Shown one piece after another: positions 8,934-17,154 of a stretch of 64,000 nt of DNA; the stretch's first letter is position 1, and every line of letters begins with the position of its first letter. The translations under genes were made by a program, and so were the position numbers. The stretch is from Acinetobacter soli. Its GTDB lineage: Bacteria; Pseudomonadota; Gammaproteobacteria; Pseudomonadales; Moraxellaceae. A model generated the notes under the pieces. The model was not told where the DNA came from, did no database searches, and saw only the letters and a list, made by a program, of their open reading frames with translations. The stretch spans positions 62,001-126,000 of the forward strand of contig NZ_BBNM01000005.1 in NCBI RefSeq assembly GCF_000760595.1, in the 5' to 3' direction.

Positions 8934-10835
8934 ATGCGTTACCCTGCATGGAAATATGTGCTGATCATTGTTGTTTTGATTATCAGCACTTTATACGCAC
9001 TGCCAAGTTTGTATCCAGACGAGCCTGCTGTTCAGATTTCTGGTGCCAAAGCCGGTACTCAAATCGACCAGAGCATGGTGCAAAAAGCAGAGCAAATTTT
9101 AAAAACTGCCAACATCACCAGTCATGACAACAGCTTTGCCAACAATGCTGCCCTGTTACGTCTTAACTCATCGGAAGATCAGCTCAAGGCACAGGACGTA
9201 TTGCGTCGTGATTTAGGCGACAACTATGTGGTGGCGTTAAACCTTGCCCCGACCACGCCAGAATGGCTTCAGAAAATTGGCGCCAAGCCAATGAAACTGG
9301 GCCTCGACTTACGTGGTGGCGTACACTTCTTGCTCGAAGTGGACATGAACAAGGCAATTGCGCAGCGCATGGAAACGTCGGTCAGTGATATTCGCCGTCA
9401 ATTCCGCGACAACAATATCAAGTTCAATAGCTTATCGCTTAACAACAATGCGATTGTACTACAATTTGCCAATAACGCAGATCGCGACACGGCTATGGAC
9501 TTTTTACGTCGTAATGGCAACGAATACACACAACAGGCGGTCGCAACGGCAACTGGTGCATCACTGCGTCTGAGCTACACCGATGCTCGTCGTCAGGAGA
9601 TCGAGTCGTATGCGGTCAACCAAAACTTAACCACATTGCGTAACCGTATTAACGAGTTGGGCGTGGCTGAAGCTTTGGTTCAAACCCAAGGCAGCAACCG
9701 TATTGTGGTGGAATTACCTGGCGTTCAGGATACTGCTGAAGCCAAGCGTGTTCTAGGTCGTACGGCCAATCTTGAGTTCCGTTTGGTTGCCGATCAAAAT
9801 GATCAATATATCGACCCGTATACCGGTAAATATAATGGTCAGCCATTGCCACCGGGCACAGAGTTGTTTGCCTATGAGTCACTCGACAGTGGTCGTCAGT
9901 TGTTGCTTAATCGCAACCGTATCTTGACCGGTGAACGTGTGCAAAACGCAAGTTCTGGCTTTAGTCAGGATACAGGCGGTGCCGAAGTGAATATCACGCT
10001 CGACAGCGCTGGCGGTAAGCTCATGGCAGATGCGACACGAAATGCAGTGGGTAAACGTATGGCGGTGTTGTTTATCGAAAATAAACAACGCGTCAGTTAT
10101 GTGACGGATCCGGCAACTGGTGCACAAACCGAAGTGCGTACACCATATACCGAATCGGTCATTATCAATGCCGCGACTGTTCAAGCTGTTTTGGGCTCAC
10201 AGTTCCGAATTACTGGTCTCGACTCTCCTCAAGAAGCGGCTGAACTTGCGCTGATGCTTCGTGCGGGTGCGCTTGCAGCACCAATGTACTTTGTTGAAGA
10301 ACGCGTGGTTGGTCCAAGCCTTGGTCAGGAAAATATCGACAAAGGGATTCTGTCTACTGAAGTCGGCTTCCTTCTGGTCGCGATCTGGATGGTGGTGTTC
10401 TTCCGCTTGTTTGGTTTGATTGCAAACTTTGCCCTCGTGTTTAACTTGGCAATGATTCTCACCGTAATGTCTTGGATTGGTGCCTCGCTCACCCTGCCGG
10501 GGATTGCCGGTATCGTCATTACCATCGGGATGGCGGTCGATGCGAACGTACTAATTTGTGAACGAATACGTGAAGAAATTAAATGGGGGGCTTCACCCAA
10601 GCAGGCCATTGTGGCCGGCTATGATCGTGCCTACAACACCATTTTTGACTCGAACTTAACCACATTTTTGGTGGCGTTCATTTTGTTTGCAATTGGTACA
10701 GGTCCAATCAAAGGTTTCGCAGTGACGCTGATGATTGGTATTGTCTGCTCGATGTTTACTGCCATTACCGTGACCCGTGCAATTGTACAGCTCATTTATG
10801 GCAAACGTCGTAACTTGAAAAAGTTGAGCATATAA
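8934..10835 (+). CDS. secD: Protein translocase subunit SecD
   Basis: SecD with SecF uses the proton gradient to pull secreted proteins through SecYEG. The 633-residue product has an N-terminal membrane helix (WKYVLIIVVLIISTLYALP), the LGLDLRGGVHFLLEVDM motif near residue 125, large periplasmic P1 domains, and five C-terminal helices including GMAVDANVLICERIREEI with the conserved Asp used in proton transfer. The length is normal. secF follows after eight bases behind an AAGGAG site, so the two are translationally linked. Confidence 0.97.
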   Translation: MRYPAWKYVLIIVVLIISTLYALPSLYPDEPAVQISGAKAGTQIDQSMVQKAEQILKTANITSHDNSFANNAALLRLNSSEDQLKAQDVLRRDLGDNYVVALNLAPTTPEWLQKIGAKPMKLGLDLRGGVHFLLEVDMNKAIAQRMETSVSDIRRQFRDNNIKFNSLSLNNNAIVLQFANNADRDTAMDFLRRNGNEYTQQAVATATGASLRLSYTDARRQEIESYAVNQNLTTLRNRINELGVAEALVQTQGSNRIVVELPGVQDTAEAKRVLGRTANLEFRLVADQNDQYIDPYTGKYNGQPLPPGTELFAYESLDSGRQLLLNRNRILTGERVQNASSGFSQDTGGAEVNITLDSAGGKLMADATRNAVGKRMAVLFIENKQRVSYVTDPATGAQTEVRTPYTESVIINAATVQAVLGSQFRITGLDSPQEAAELALMLRAGALAAPMYFVEERVVGPSLGQENIDKGILSTEVGFLLVAIWMVVFFRLFGLIANFALVFNLAMILTVMSWIGASLTLPGIAGIVITIGMAVDANVLICERIREEIKWGASPKQAIVAGYDRAYNTIFDSNLTTFLVAFILFAIGTGPIKGFAVTLMIGIVCSMFTAITVTRAIVQLIYGKRRNLKKLSI

Positions 10836-10843
10836 GGAGATCG

Positions 10844-11812
10844 ATGATGACTGATATGACTCAACCTAAACCCAAGCAGTATGGCCGTCCAGACAACGAG
10901 CGGGTAATTCCGTTTATGAAAATTGCCAAACCAGCGGCAATTTTCTCGGTCTTGCTCACCTTGGCCAGTATCTTCTTTATTGTAACCAAGGGTCTTAACC
11001 TCGGTTTGGACTTTACTGGCGGCGTTTCGGCAGAGCTGAATTATTCGCAACCGGTGAATCAGTCCGCTGTTTCACAAGCGCTTGATAAAGCCGGCTTTAA
11101 AGATGCTGTCGTACAAACACTTGGTAGTAATAAAGATCTGATCGTGCGGATGCCTGTACAAGATGATCTCAAAGTAGATGATCTTAGCAATGCGCTGACC
11201 CAGGCAGTGCAATTGCCAAATAACACGGCCGTGGTACACAAGGTCGATGCTGTTGGCGGACAGGTGGGTAACGAGCTTTACCTACGCTCTGCTGGCGCTG
11301 TGGCTTTGGCATTGATTCTGATGCTGGTCTACGTGACCATTCGTTTTGAATTCAAGCTTGCGATGGGCGCTGTGATGTCGTTATTCCACGATATCATTAT
11401 TATCATTGGTGCTTTCGCGCTGTTTCAATGGCAGTTCGATTTAACCGTGCTTGCGGCTGTTTTGGCGGTCATTGGTTTCTCACTGAACGATAACATCGTG
11501 GTATCAGACCGTATCCGTGAAAATTTCCGTAAGATTCGCGGTGCAACACCACGTGAAATTGTCGACATTGCATTGACCGAAACTCTCAGACGTACCATTC
11601 ATACATCTATGACCCTGTTACTGGTGGTTCTTGCCATGATGTTCTTGGGTGGTGATGGCTTGAAATGGTTCTCTGTTGCGATGTTTGTAGGTGTCTTTGT
11701 CGGGACCTACTCTTCGATTTATATCGGAACAGCATTTGCATTGTGGCGTGGTCTAAACCGTCAAGACTTTGTGGTTCAAGTTAAACCTGAATTTGAAGAT
11801 GATATTCCATAA
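10844..11812 (+). CDS. secF: Protein translocase subunit SecF
   Basis: Partner of SecD in the inner membrane. The 322-residue protein shows one N-terminal helix near residue 35, the LGLDFTGGVSAEL motif, and five C-terminal helices with FSLNDNIVVSDRIRENFRKI, the SecF counterpart of the SecD proton-relay helix. The start at 10844 follows AAGGAGATCG; a second ATG directly after it is equally possible. A terminator follows. Confidence 0.97.
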   Translation: MMTDMTQPKPKQYGRPDNERVIPFMKIAKPAAIFSVLLTLASIFFIVTKGLNLGLDFTGGVSAELNYSQPVNQSAVSQALDKAGFKDAVVQTLGSNKDLIVRMPVQDDLKVDDLSNALTQAVQLPNNTAVVHKVDAVGGQVGNELYLRSAGAVALALILMLVYVTIRFEFKLAMGAVMSLFHDIIIIIGAFALFQWQFDLTVLAAVLAVIGFSLNDNIVVSDRIRENFRKIRGATPREIVDIALTETLRRTIHTSMTLLLVVLAMMFLGGDGLKWFSVAMFVGVFVGTYSSIYIGTAFALWRGLNRQDFVVQVKPEFEDDIP

Positions 11813-11835
11813 TCTTTAAATTTGAGTGTTATTAA

Positions 11836-11866
11836 AAATGCCAGCAATCTGCTGGCATTTTTTTTA
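11836..11866. terminator. Shared terminator between secF and the convergent aryl polyene cluster
   Basis: AAATGCCAGCA and TGCTGGCATTT pair around a 3-base loop. T-runs flank it on both strands (eight on plus, five on minus), so it should end both converging transcripts. Confidence 0.85.
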
Positions 11867-11876
11867 AGCAATACAT

Positions 11877-12149
11877 TTAAGATGGTGTTTTGGTTTTGGC
11901 CTCTAAATCGAGCTGACGCTGGCGCTCTCGCCGATTAATCTGCTCAATCTTTTCGAGTGCATACTGAATCGCATAGTAAAATCGGGCAAATAACATCATG
12001 ACAAAAAAGGTATAAAATGCAGATAGATCGAACTGGTCTGCGTGCTGAAAAAATTTTTCATAACAGGCAGCCACCATCGAAATCACCATCATCGTGGCAA
12101 AAAAATAGTAAATAAATTGAATGTCTTTATCACGTATTTTTAATTTCAT
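11877..12149 (-). CDS. Small two-helix membrane protein at the end of the aryl polyene cluster
   Basis: I do not recognise the family. The 90-residue product starts MKLKIRDKDIQFIYYF at an ATG with a weak upstream GGA. It has two hydrophobic segments, FIYYFFATMMVISMVAACY and FYTFFVMMLFARFYYAIQYA, then a charged tail (EKIEQINRRERQRQ) that should face the cytoplasm. It lies 42 bases after the phosphopantetheinyl transferase gene on the same strand, so it is probably the last gene of the same transcript. Its role is unknown. Confidence 0.6.
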   Translation of the reverse strand: MKLKIRDKDIQFIYYFFATMMVISMVAACYEKFFQHADQFDLSAFYTFFVMMLFARFYYAIQYALEKIEQINRRERQRQLDLEAKTKTPS

Positions 12150-12191
12150 ACTTATGGTCCAAAACGTTAACAACAATAAGAAAATTTAATT

Positions 12192-12836
12192 TTAAGGACG
12201 AAAAATTTGTATTTTTGGCAGAATGAATTGACCACATCCGATGTCTGAGCGCCATGCCACACACAGCATGGCAGCGCCAAGATCGAAGCACTGATAGGCA
12301 AAAATACCCAATCGATCATCTACGATTTGACCTTGATCAGAAGTGGGATGCATGTGCGTATTTAGAGTGTTTAAATCGAGTCGTATACCCATACCATGCG
12401 CTTTTAAAATCGCTTCTTTGGTGGTCCATACCTTGAACCAATAACGCACATCTTCGTCTAAAGCTTTCCAGCATGCATACTCATCGGGATGAAAAGCATG
12501 CTGAGCCAAGGCATCGAAGCGGATTTTACGGTTCAAACTTTCGATATCTACACCGATATCTACCACACGATCACTGATTGCCAAGGCATAGTCATCCTGA
12601 CTGTGTGAATGATTAAACGCCAAGGTTGAATGGCGTAAATACGGTTTTCCGTGCGCGGTTACTGCATAATCTAGGGTATCGATTGATGTGTCTAAATGTC
12701 GGGCAATCTGCTGGTCGCGGTAGCCATAGATTTGCTCGCGTTTATACTGCTGATAATCACGTCTGGAAGCAAAATCGATTATTTCTGCCTGAACAATTGC
12801 CGAAAGCGGACACACATAAACCTGAATCGTTTTCAA
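12192..12836 (-). CDS. 4'-phosphopantetheinyl transferase, Sfp type
   Basis: This enzyme moves the phosphopantetheine arm of coenzyme A onto the serine of carrier proteins. The 214-residue length and motifs fit the Sfp/AcpT superfamily: a magnesium-binding VDIGVDIESLNR near residue 115 and WTTKEAILKAHGMGI near residue 155 (usual W-x-x-KE-A-x-x-K). Its place 59 bases after the ketoreductase gene suggests it activates the ACP encoded at 26113-26373. Its presence makes the cluster independent of the housekeeping AcpS. Confidence 0.9.
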   Translation of the reverse strand: MKTIQVYVCPLSAIVQAEIIDFASRRDYQQYKREQIYGYRDQQIARHLDTSIDTLDYAVTAHGKPYLRHSTLAFNHSHSQDDYALAISDRVVDIGVDIESLNRKIRFDALAQHAFHPDEYACWKALDEDVRYWFKVWTTKEAILKAHGMGIRLDLNTLNTHMHPTSDQGQIVDDRLGIFAYQCFDLGAAMLCVAWRSDIGCGQFILPKIQIFRP

Positions 12837-12895
12837 AGCTCAAGCCTCAATCAGGTGTCTTGAGCCAAACACAGCTTGAGTATAGCAACGCGACA

Positions 12896-13621
12896 TCAAT
12901 GCATTCCCCCATTGACGGAAATAACCTGACGGGTGATGTAGGATGCCTCATCGGAGCATAAAAACCGAACCAGACTGGCCACTTCGTTGGCTTGACCTAA
13001 GCGTTGCATTGGGATCATGGCTAAAGCATGCGACTTGACCTCTTCTGTGACCATCTCGGTTTCGATCAGTCCTGGTGCCACACAATTGACGGTGATTTTA
13101 CGTTTGGCCAGTTCAAGAGATAAGGCCTTGGTTGCACCAATCAGTCCTGCTTTGGCTGCACTATAGTTGACCTGCCCTCGATTGCCCATCACGCCCGAAA
13201 CAGAAGACAACGTCACAATACGGCCGCCTTTTCTCAACTGAATCATCGGCATGATGATGGGTTTCAATACATTGTAAAAACCATCGAGCGAAGTAGAAAT
13301 CACTTGATCCCAGTCATCATCTAGCAGTGCCGGAAAGGCTGCATCACGGGTCAAGCCAGCATTGAGCACCACCCCGTAAAAAGCGCCATGCTGTTCAATA
13401 AAGGCCTCAAGTTGTTGCTTAGTTCGCTCACGATCGGTCACATCAAACATTAAGACATCACTGCGACGTCCCAGCGCTCGAATCTCATCAGCAACGTGAT
13501 TGGCTTCGTCGATGCGTGAGCGCGCATGCACCACCACATCAAACCCCGCCTGTGCCAACGCCAACGCAATCGCTTTTCCAATGCCTCGACTTGATCCTGT
13601 GACTAAAATACGTTTGTTCAT
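12896..13621 (-). CDS. 3-ketoacyl-ACP reductase of the aryl polyene cluster (ApeQ-like, FabG family)
   Basis: A 241-residue short-chain dehydrogenase that reduces the beta-keto group after each chain extension. It has the NADP-binding VTGSSRGIGKAIALAL at the N-terminus, NAG near residue 89, the catalytic Ser in LSSVSGVMG and the YSAAKAG Tyr-x3-Lys motif near residue 152, and ends in VNGGMH as FabG proteins do. The start overlaps the dehydratase stop by four bases (ATGA type), showing tight coupling within the operon. Confidence 0.93.
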   Translation of the reverse strand: MNKRILVTGSSRGIGKAIALALAQAGFDVVVHARSRIDEANHVADEIRALGRRSDVLMFDVTDRERTKQQLEAFIEQHGAFYGVVLNAGLTRDAAFPALLDDDWDQVISTSLDGFYNVLKPIIMPMIQLRKGGRIVTLSSVSGVMGNRGQVNYSAAKAGLIGATKALSLELAKRKITVNCVAPGLIETEMVTEEVKSHALAMIPMQRLGQANEVASLVRFLCSDEASYITRQVISVNGGMH

Positions 13622-14061
13622 ATTTGACTCTGCTCTGGCGTCATTGAAGGAGGTTCATATACGGTAAGAACGGCACAAATACGATACCCACCCTCATCAA
13701 TACAACACTCAAATTGTCCTAGGCCATCATGCATCGACTGTTTCTCGACCCGAATGGTCAACTGTGTTCCCAAGGCAAAAAATGGCAAAGGCAGATTCAG
13801 CTTACGTGTCCCGAGCAAAAATCCCACCTTGGGCCCTGCGCTGTTTAAATGACCCTGATAACCTGAAAATGCACTAATGGTTTGTGCCATTAGCTCGATA
13901 CTGGTCCAGGTGGGTAGCCCTTGTGCAGTACAAAACATTAAGTCTGGCTGAATGCTTAAACTTGCCACCGCATACGTATCGGTGATTTCAATCAGATCAT
14001 CCACCAACAGCATCGGTGCCTCATGCGGAATATACTGGCTGGCTTTTTCTTGTAGGATCAT
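13618..14061 (-). CDS. Hot-dog 3-hydroxyacyl-ACP dehydratase (ApeP-like)
   Basis: The 147-residue protein has the hot-dog layout of aryl polyene dehydratases: QYIPHEAPMLLVDDLIEI with the catalytic His, and the central-helix motif SIELMAQTISAFSGYQG with the conserved acidic residue. It should remove water from the 3-hydroxyacyl chain to leave the conjugated double bond. I chose the ATG at 14061 because it overlaps the ketosynthase stop as ATGA; a GTG three codons earlier is the alternative. It lies between the ketosynthase and ketoreductase genes, as in other aryl polyene clusters. Confidence 0.85.
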   Translation of the reverse strand: MILQEKASQYIPHEAPMLLVDDLIEITDTYAVASLSIQPDLMFCTAQGLPTWTSIELMAQTISAFSGYQGHLNSAGPKVGFLLGTRKLNLPLPFFALGTQLTIRVEKQSMHDGLGQFECCIDEGGYRICAVLTVYEPPSMTPEQSQI

Positions 14062-15263
14062 TTTAGGCACCGTCCAAAAATCAAACTGACATTGCTGCCA
14101 CCAAAGGCAAAGGAATTACTCATCACATAATTCAAAGTATGCGCATGATCATTAGCCATTACATAGTGCTGATCATTGAGTTCAGGGTCTAAGCCCGTAT
14201 GTTGCTGATGGAGAGGCAGCCACGACTGATCAAGCAATACGTGCTGACAAATAAATGCTTCAATCGCGCCCGCAGCACCTAAACAGTGTCCGGTACGATG
14301 TTTGGTGCTACTCAGTTGAGGGCCTTGTTTGCCAAAAACTTGACGCACTGCTTTGATTTCCATCTGGTCATTTTGCGGGGTTGCTGTGCCATGTAAATTC
14401 AGATAATCAATTTGTTCAGGCAAAATACCTGCTGTATCGAGTGCGCGCTGCATAGCCTGTGCTGCTCCAACACCCTCTGGGTGCGGTGCAGAAATATGCC
14501 AAGCATCCATCGATTCACCTACACCTACCAGCATAATCGGGGCCGACTCACGGGTGAGTAAAAATAACCCTGCTGCTTCTCCAATATTGATTCCGTCACG
14601 CTTATCGCCACAGGGCTGACAAATCTCGCGTGAAAGACTTTCTAAACTGTTAAAGCCATTTAGAGTGAGTCGGCAAAGCGTATCGACTCCACCCACCAGC
14701 ACTGCATCGACCAATCCAGCTTGAAGCAAACGCTGGCCGGAAATAAAAGCTTTGGCACTCGATGAACATGCTGTTGAAATGGTATAGGCAGGTCCTTGCC
14801 AACCCAAATAGGCACGCAATCCTTTTGCCAATGCATTCATTTGTTGTTTGTGATGATTAATTTTGGCATGCGGCTGATCATGAAAATGGGCGGTAAAGAG
14901 TGCCTCATTATCGGAAATACCAGACGTTGACGTTCCCACAACCACTGCCAATCGCGTTGAATCTAAGTGCGCTGTCATTTGACGAAGTGGCTTTTCAATT
15001 TGCTGTAATGCGGTAACAGCAAACCTAAGGTTACGTGATTGCCATTTTTCACATTCAGGTGGTAAATGCTCAACCATCTCACCGGTATAAGCACCCACCC
15101 AGACCTCGCGCTCTACAAGTAGATCCGAACGGAGGCTTAAACTCGGCGCAACATCCGAGCAGCCTAATTGTGTGCGCAGTTGACTCGGCTGGTCGCCCAA
15201 TGCCGACAGGCTGGCACTCAGTTGTATCCCAATGGCAGCAGCATGGTGATGTTGATCTTGCAT
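14058..15263 (-). CDS. Beta-ketoacyl-ACP synthase of the aryl polyene cluster (ApeO-like)
   Basis: A full 401-residue ketosynthase with the thiolase fold. The active-site triad is intact: Cys166 in STACSSSAKAF, His301 in NLHGTATPQND, and His326 in KHRTGHCLGAAG. It should condense malonyl-ACP with the growing aryl-polyene chain. In characterised clusters this enzyme (ApeO) works with a short chain-length factor; the likely partner here is the gene at 26734-27348, at the far end of the cluster. It is the only full-length ketosynthase in the cluster. The N-terminus is His-rich (MQDQHHHAAA). Confidence 0.9.
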   Translation of the reverse strand: MQDQHHHAAAIGIQLSASLSALGDQPSQLRTQLGCSDVAPSLSLRSDLLVEREVWVGAYTGEMVEHLPPECEKWQSRNLRFAVTALQQIEKPLRQMTAHLDSTRLAVVVGTSTSGISDNEALFTAHFHDQPHAKINHHKQQMNALAKGLRAYLGWQGPAYTISTACSSSAKAFISGQRLLQAGLVDAVLVGGVDTLCRLTLNGFNSLESLSREICQPCGDKRDGINIGEAAGLFLLTRESAPIMLVGVGESMDAWHISAPHPEGVGAAQAMQRALDTAGILPEQIDYLNLHGTATPQNDQMEIKAVRQVFGKQGPQLSSTKHRTGHCLGAAGAIEAFICQHVLLDQSWLPLHQQHTGLDPELNDQHYVMANDHAHTLNYVMSNSFAFGGSNVSLIFGRCLK

Positions 15264-15273
15264 AATGATGGTT

Positions 15274-15837
15274 CTAGTTGGATTCTAAAGTGTTTTCAAT
15301 AGATGAAAAGGTCATATGATACGGCACCTGAATATTATCAAGGTCGATCGTGTCGGAGCTGTGCCGAAGATTCAATACTTTTTGATTTTGAATATAAACG
15401 TCTTGGCCAGTTGCGGTGGGTTTTACCGTTATCGTAGCGTTTGATTGCTTGGTAAAATCAGGATAAGTGGCCACCAGAATATCGCGGACTAAAAATTCAA
15501 ATGGCAACAGTCGCATTTCATCAATTCGCTGCTTCACGATCACCCGACGACCATCGTAGTCCACATCAAATAGTTGCTGTCCTGTCAAGGTCAATGCCAC
15601 CATTTGCAATGCTTCGCCTTGCTGACGCTGATACAGCAAAAAACTAAACTGCTTGCTGCGCCAACGGACATCGACCTGATCCTGTCGGACGTAATCGCGA
15701 TGTTGTTGCTGTAGTTGTGCCCACTGTGGCTGCGGCAATCCAGGTGCTTTGGGCATAAAGCTTTGACATGCACTCAGCACCGCCATGATTGCGCCAATCA
15801 CCATCCATCGTCCGCATGCTTTTAAATACATCGGCAT
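15274..15837 (-). CDS. DUF3261-type outer-membrane lipoprotein of the aryl polyene cluster (ApeN-like)
   Basis: A 187-residue predicted lipoprotein. The signal peptide (MPMYLKACGRWMVIGAIMAV) ends in the lipobox LSAC with the lipidated Cys near residue 24. The rest is soluble beta-rich sequence with LPFEFLVRDILVATYPDF, typical of DUF3261 proteins, which occur in aryl polyene and xanthomonadin clusters next to LolA-like and MMPL genes. It probably helps to place the polyene-lipid in the outer membrane. It starts one codon-length after the flavoprotein stop. Confidence 0.78.
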   Translation of the reverse strand: MPMYLKACGRWMVIGAIMAVLSACQSFMPKAPGLPQPQWAQLQQQHRDYVRQDQVDVRWRSKQFSFLLYQRQQGEALQMVALTLTGQQLFDVDYDGRRVIVKQRIDEMRLLPFEFLVRDILVATYPDFTKQSNATITVKPTATGQDVYIQNQKVLNLRHSSDTIDLDNIQVPYHMTFSSIENTLESN

Positions 15838-15840
15838 GAC

Positions 15841-17142
15841 TTATACGGCCTCCTGACGACAATATTCAGCCAAGTTACTCAAACGCCGTTTGGCATTTTT
15901 ATGCATTGGATTCTTCATGTCCCAAGCGTAACCTGCCAATAATGAGGCAATCATGCGCTCAATCTCGTGATTTTTTTTGCTAGAAAATACGACATCCTGA
16001 AATTCACCTGAATACCATGCCTCGACATAGGCACGAAATACACTGATCCCCTCACGCAGCGGTTTTTCATACTCGTTCAGCCAATCGATACACTCACCTT
16101 GTAAATGACGCACGACCAAAGGCACCGCCAAACTCGATGATTTCATGGCAATGGTGACTCCCGACGAAAAAACCGGATCGAGAAACTCGCCTGCATTGCC
16201 AAGCAGTGCATAATTGGACTGGGCCAAATGTTTCACATTGGCGGAATATCCGGTCAGGCTATTTACAGGCATATCGAACTTCGCCTGCGCAAGAACCTTC
16301 GATAAACTCTGGTCATCGGCTAGAATGCGGCGCAATAAAGGTTCAGGTTGATCTTGCGCAGGATCATGGCTTAGGTATGTTTCAAAAAAGTCATGTTCAG
16401 CCACCACCCCAAAAGAGCTGCGACCATCCGCAAAGGGAATTAGCCAGTACCAAGCACGGCGGTCTTTATCATGCACTGTAATTAAAATCTTTTGACGATC
16501 AAAGGCAGGGTTATCGCCTATGCCATCTTCAATATGCGTAAACAATGCCCGACGAATAGGAAAGTTCGACGGCGACTCCAAATCAAGCAATTTTGGCAGC
16601 ACGCGACCAAAACCACTGGCATCGAGTAAAAATTTGGCCTGAATTTGATAGCTTTGTCCATCTTCGCTGCGCACGGTCACGCACGGCTCTTTTGAGTCGA
16701 CATCGACGCTGAGCACATCGTGTCCAAAGCGGAGATCAGCACCCAATTGTTGGGCTTGCTGCGCTAAAAGATGATCAAAGTCGCTGCGGCGAACTTGCCA
16801 TGTGGTGCCTGGGCCATCACTAAATTTATCGGTGAAATCATAGAAACTACGTTCGGTTCCACGTAAAAAAGCGGCGCCATTCTTAAACTGAAAAGCACAG
16901 GGTTCAACATGTGCTCGAATGGTCTCCAGCAGCCCTGCTTCTTCTAAAAACACCATACACTGCGGCAGTAAAGATTCGCCTATGGAAAAGCGCGGGAAAT
17001 GCTGTTTCTCTAGCACTAGCACATTAAGGCCATGCTGGCGCAGCAATGCAGCGGCCGAGCTTCCCGCCGGGCCAGCACCAATAATCACCACATCGGTGTA
17101 TTCATTCGAGTGTTTTAAACTAGATGGCTGCATACGACACAT
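15841..17142 (-). CDS. FAD-dependent oxidoreductase with flavin-halogenase signatures
   Basis: A 433-residue flavoprotein. It opens with the FAD-binding VVIIGAGPAGSSAAALL (about residues 18-34), followed by EKQHFPRFSIGESLLP. It carries FKNGAAFL with Lys87, TTWQVRRSDFDHLL near 113-126, WYWLIP at 231-236 (the WxWxIP signature) and GEFLDPVFSSG near 328-338. These are features of flavin-dependent halogenases of phenolic or pyrrolic substrates, though related epoxidases and reductases share some of them. Aryl polyene and xanthomonadin clusters often contain such a gene. It may halogenate or oxidise the aryl head group. No dedicated flavin reductase is visible in the cluster. Confidence 0.85.
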   Translation of the reverse strand: MCRMQPSSLKHSNEYTDVVIIGAGPAGSSAAALLRQHGLNVLVLEKQHFPRFSIGESLLPQCMVFLEEAGLLETIRAHVEPCAFQFKNGAAFLRGTERSFYDFTDKFSDGPGTTWQVRRSDFDHLLAQQAQQLGADLRFGHDVLSVDVDSKEPCVTVRSEDGQSYQIQAKFLLDASGFGRVLPKLLDLESPSNFPIRRALFTHIEDGIGDNPAFDRQKILITVHDKDRRAWYWLIPFADGRSSFGVVAEHDFFETYLSHDPAQDQPEPLLRRILADDQSLSKVLAQAKFDMPVNSLTGYSANVKHLAQSNYALLGNAGEFLDPVFSSGVTIAMKSSSLAVPLVVRHLQGECIDWLNEYEKPLREGISVFRAYVEAWYSGEFQDVVFSSKKNHEIERMIASLLAGYAWDMKNPMHKNAKRRLSNLAEYCRQEAV

Positions 17143-17154
17143 GACCTGTAAATT

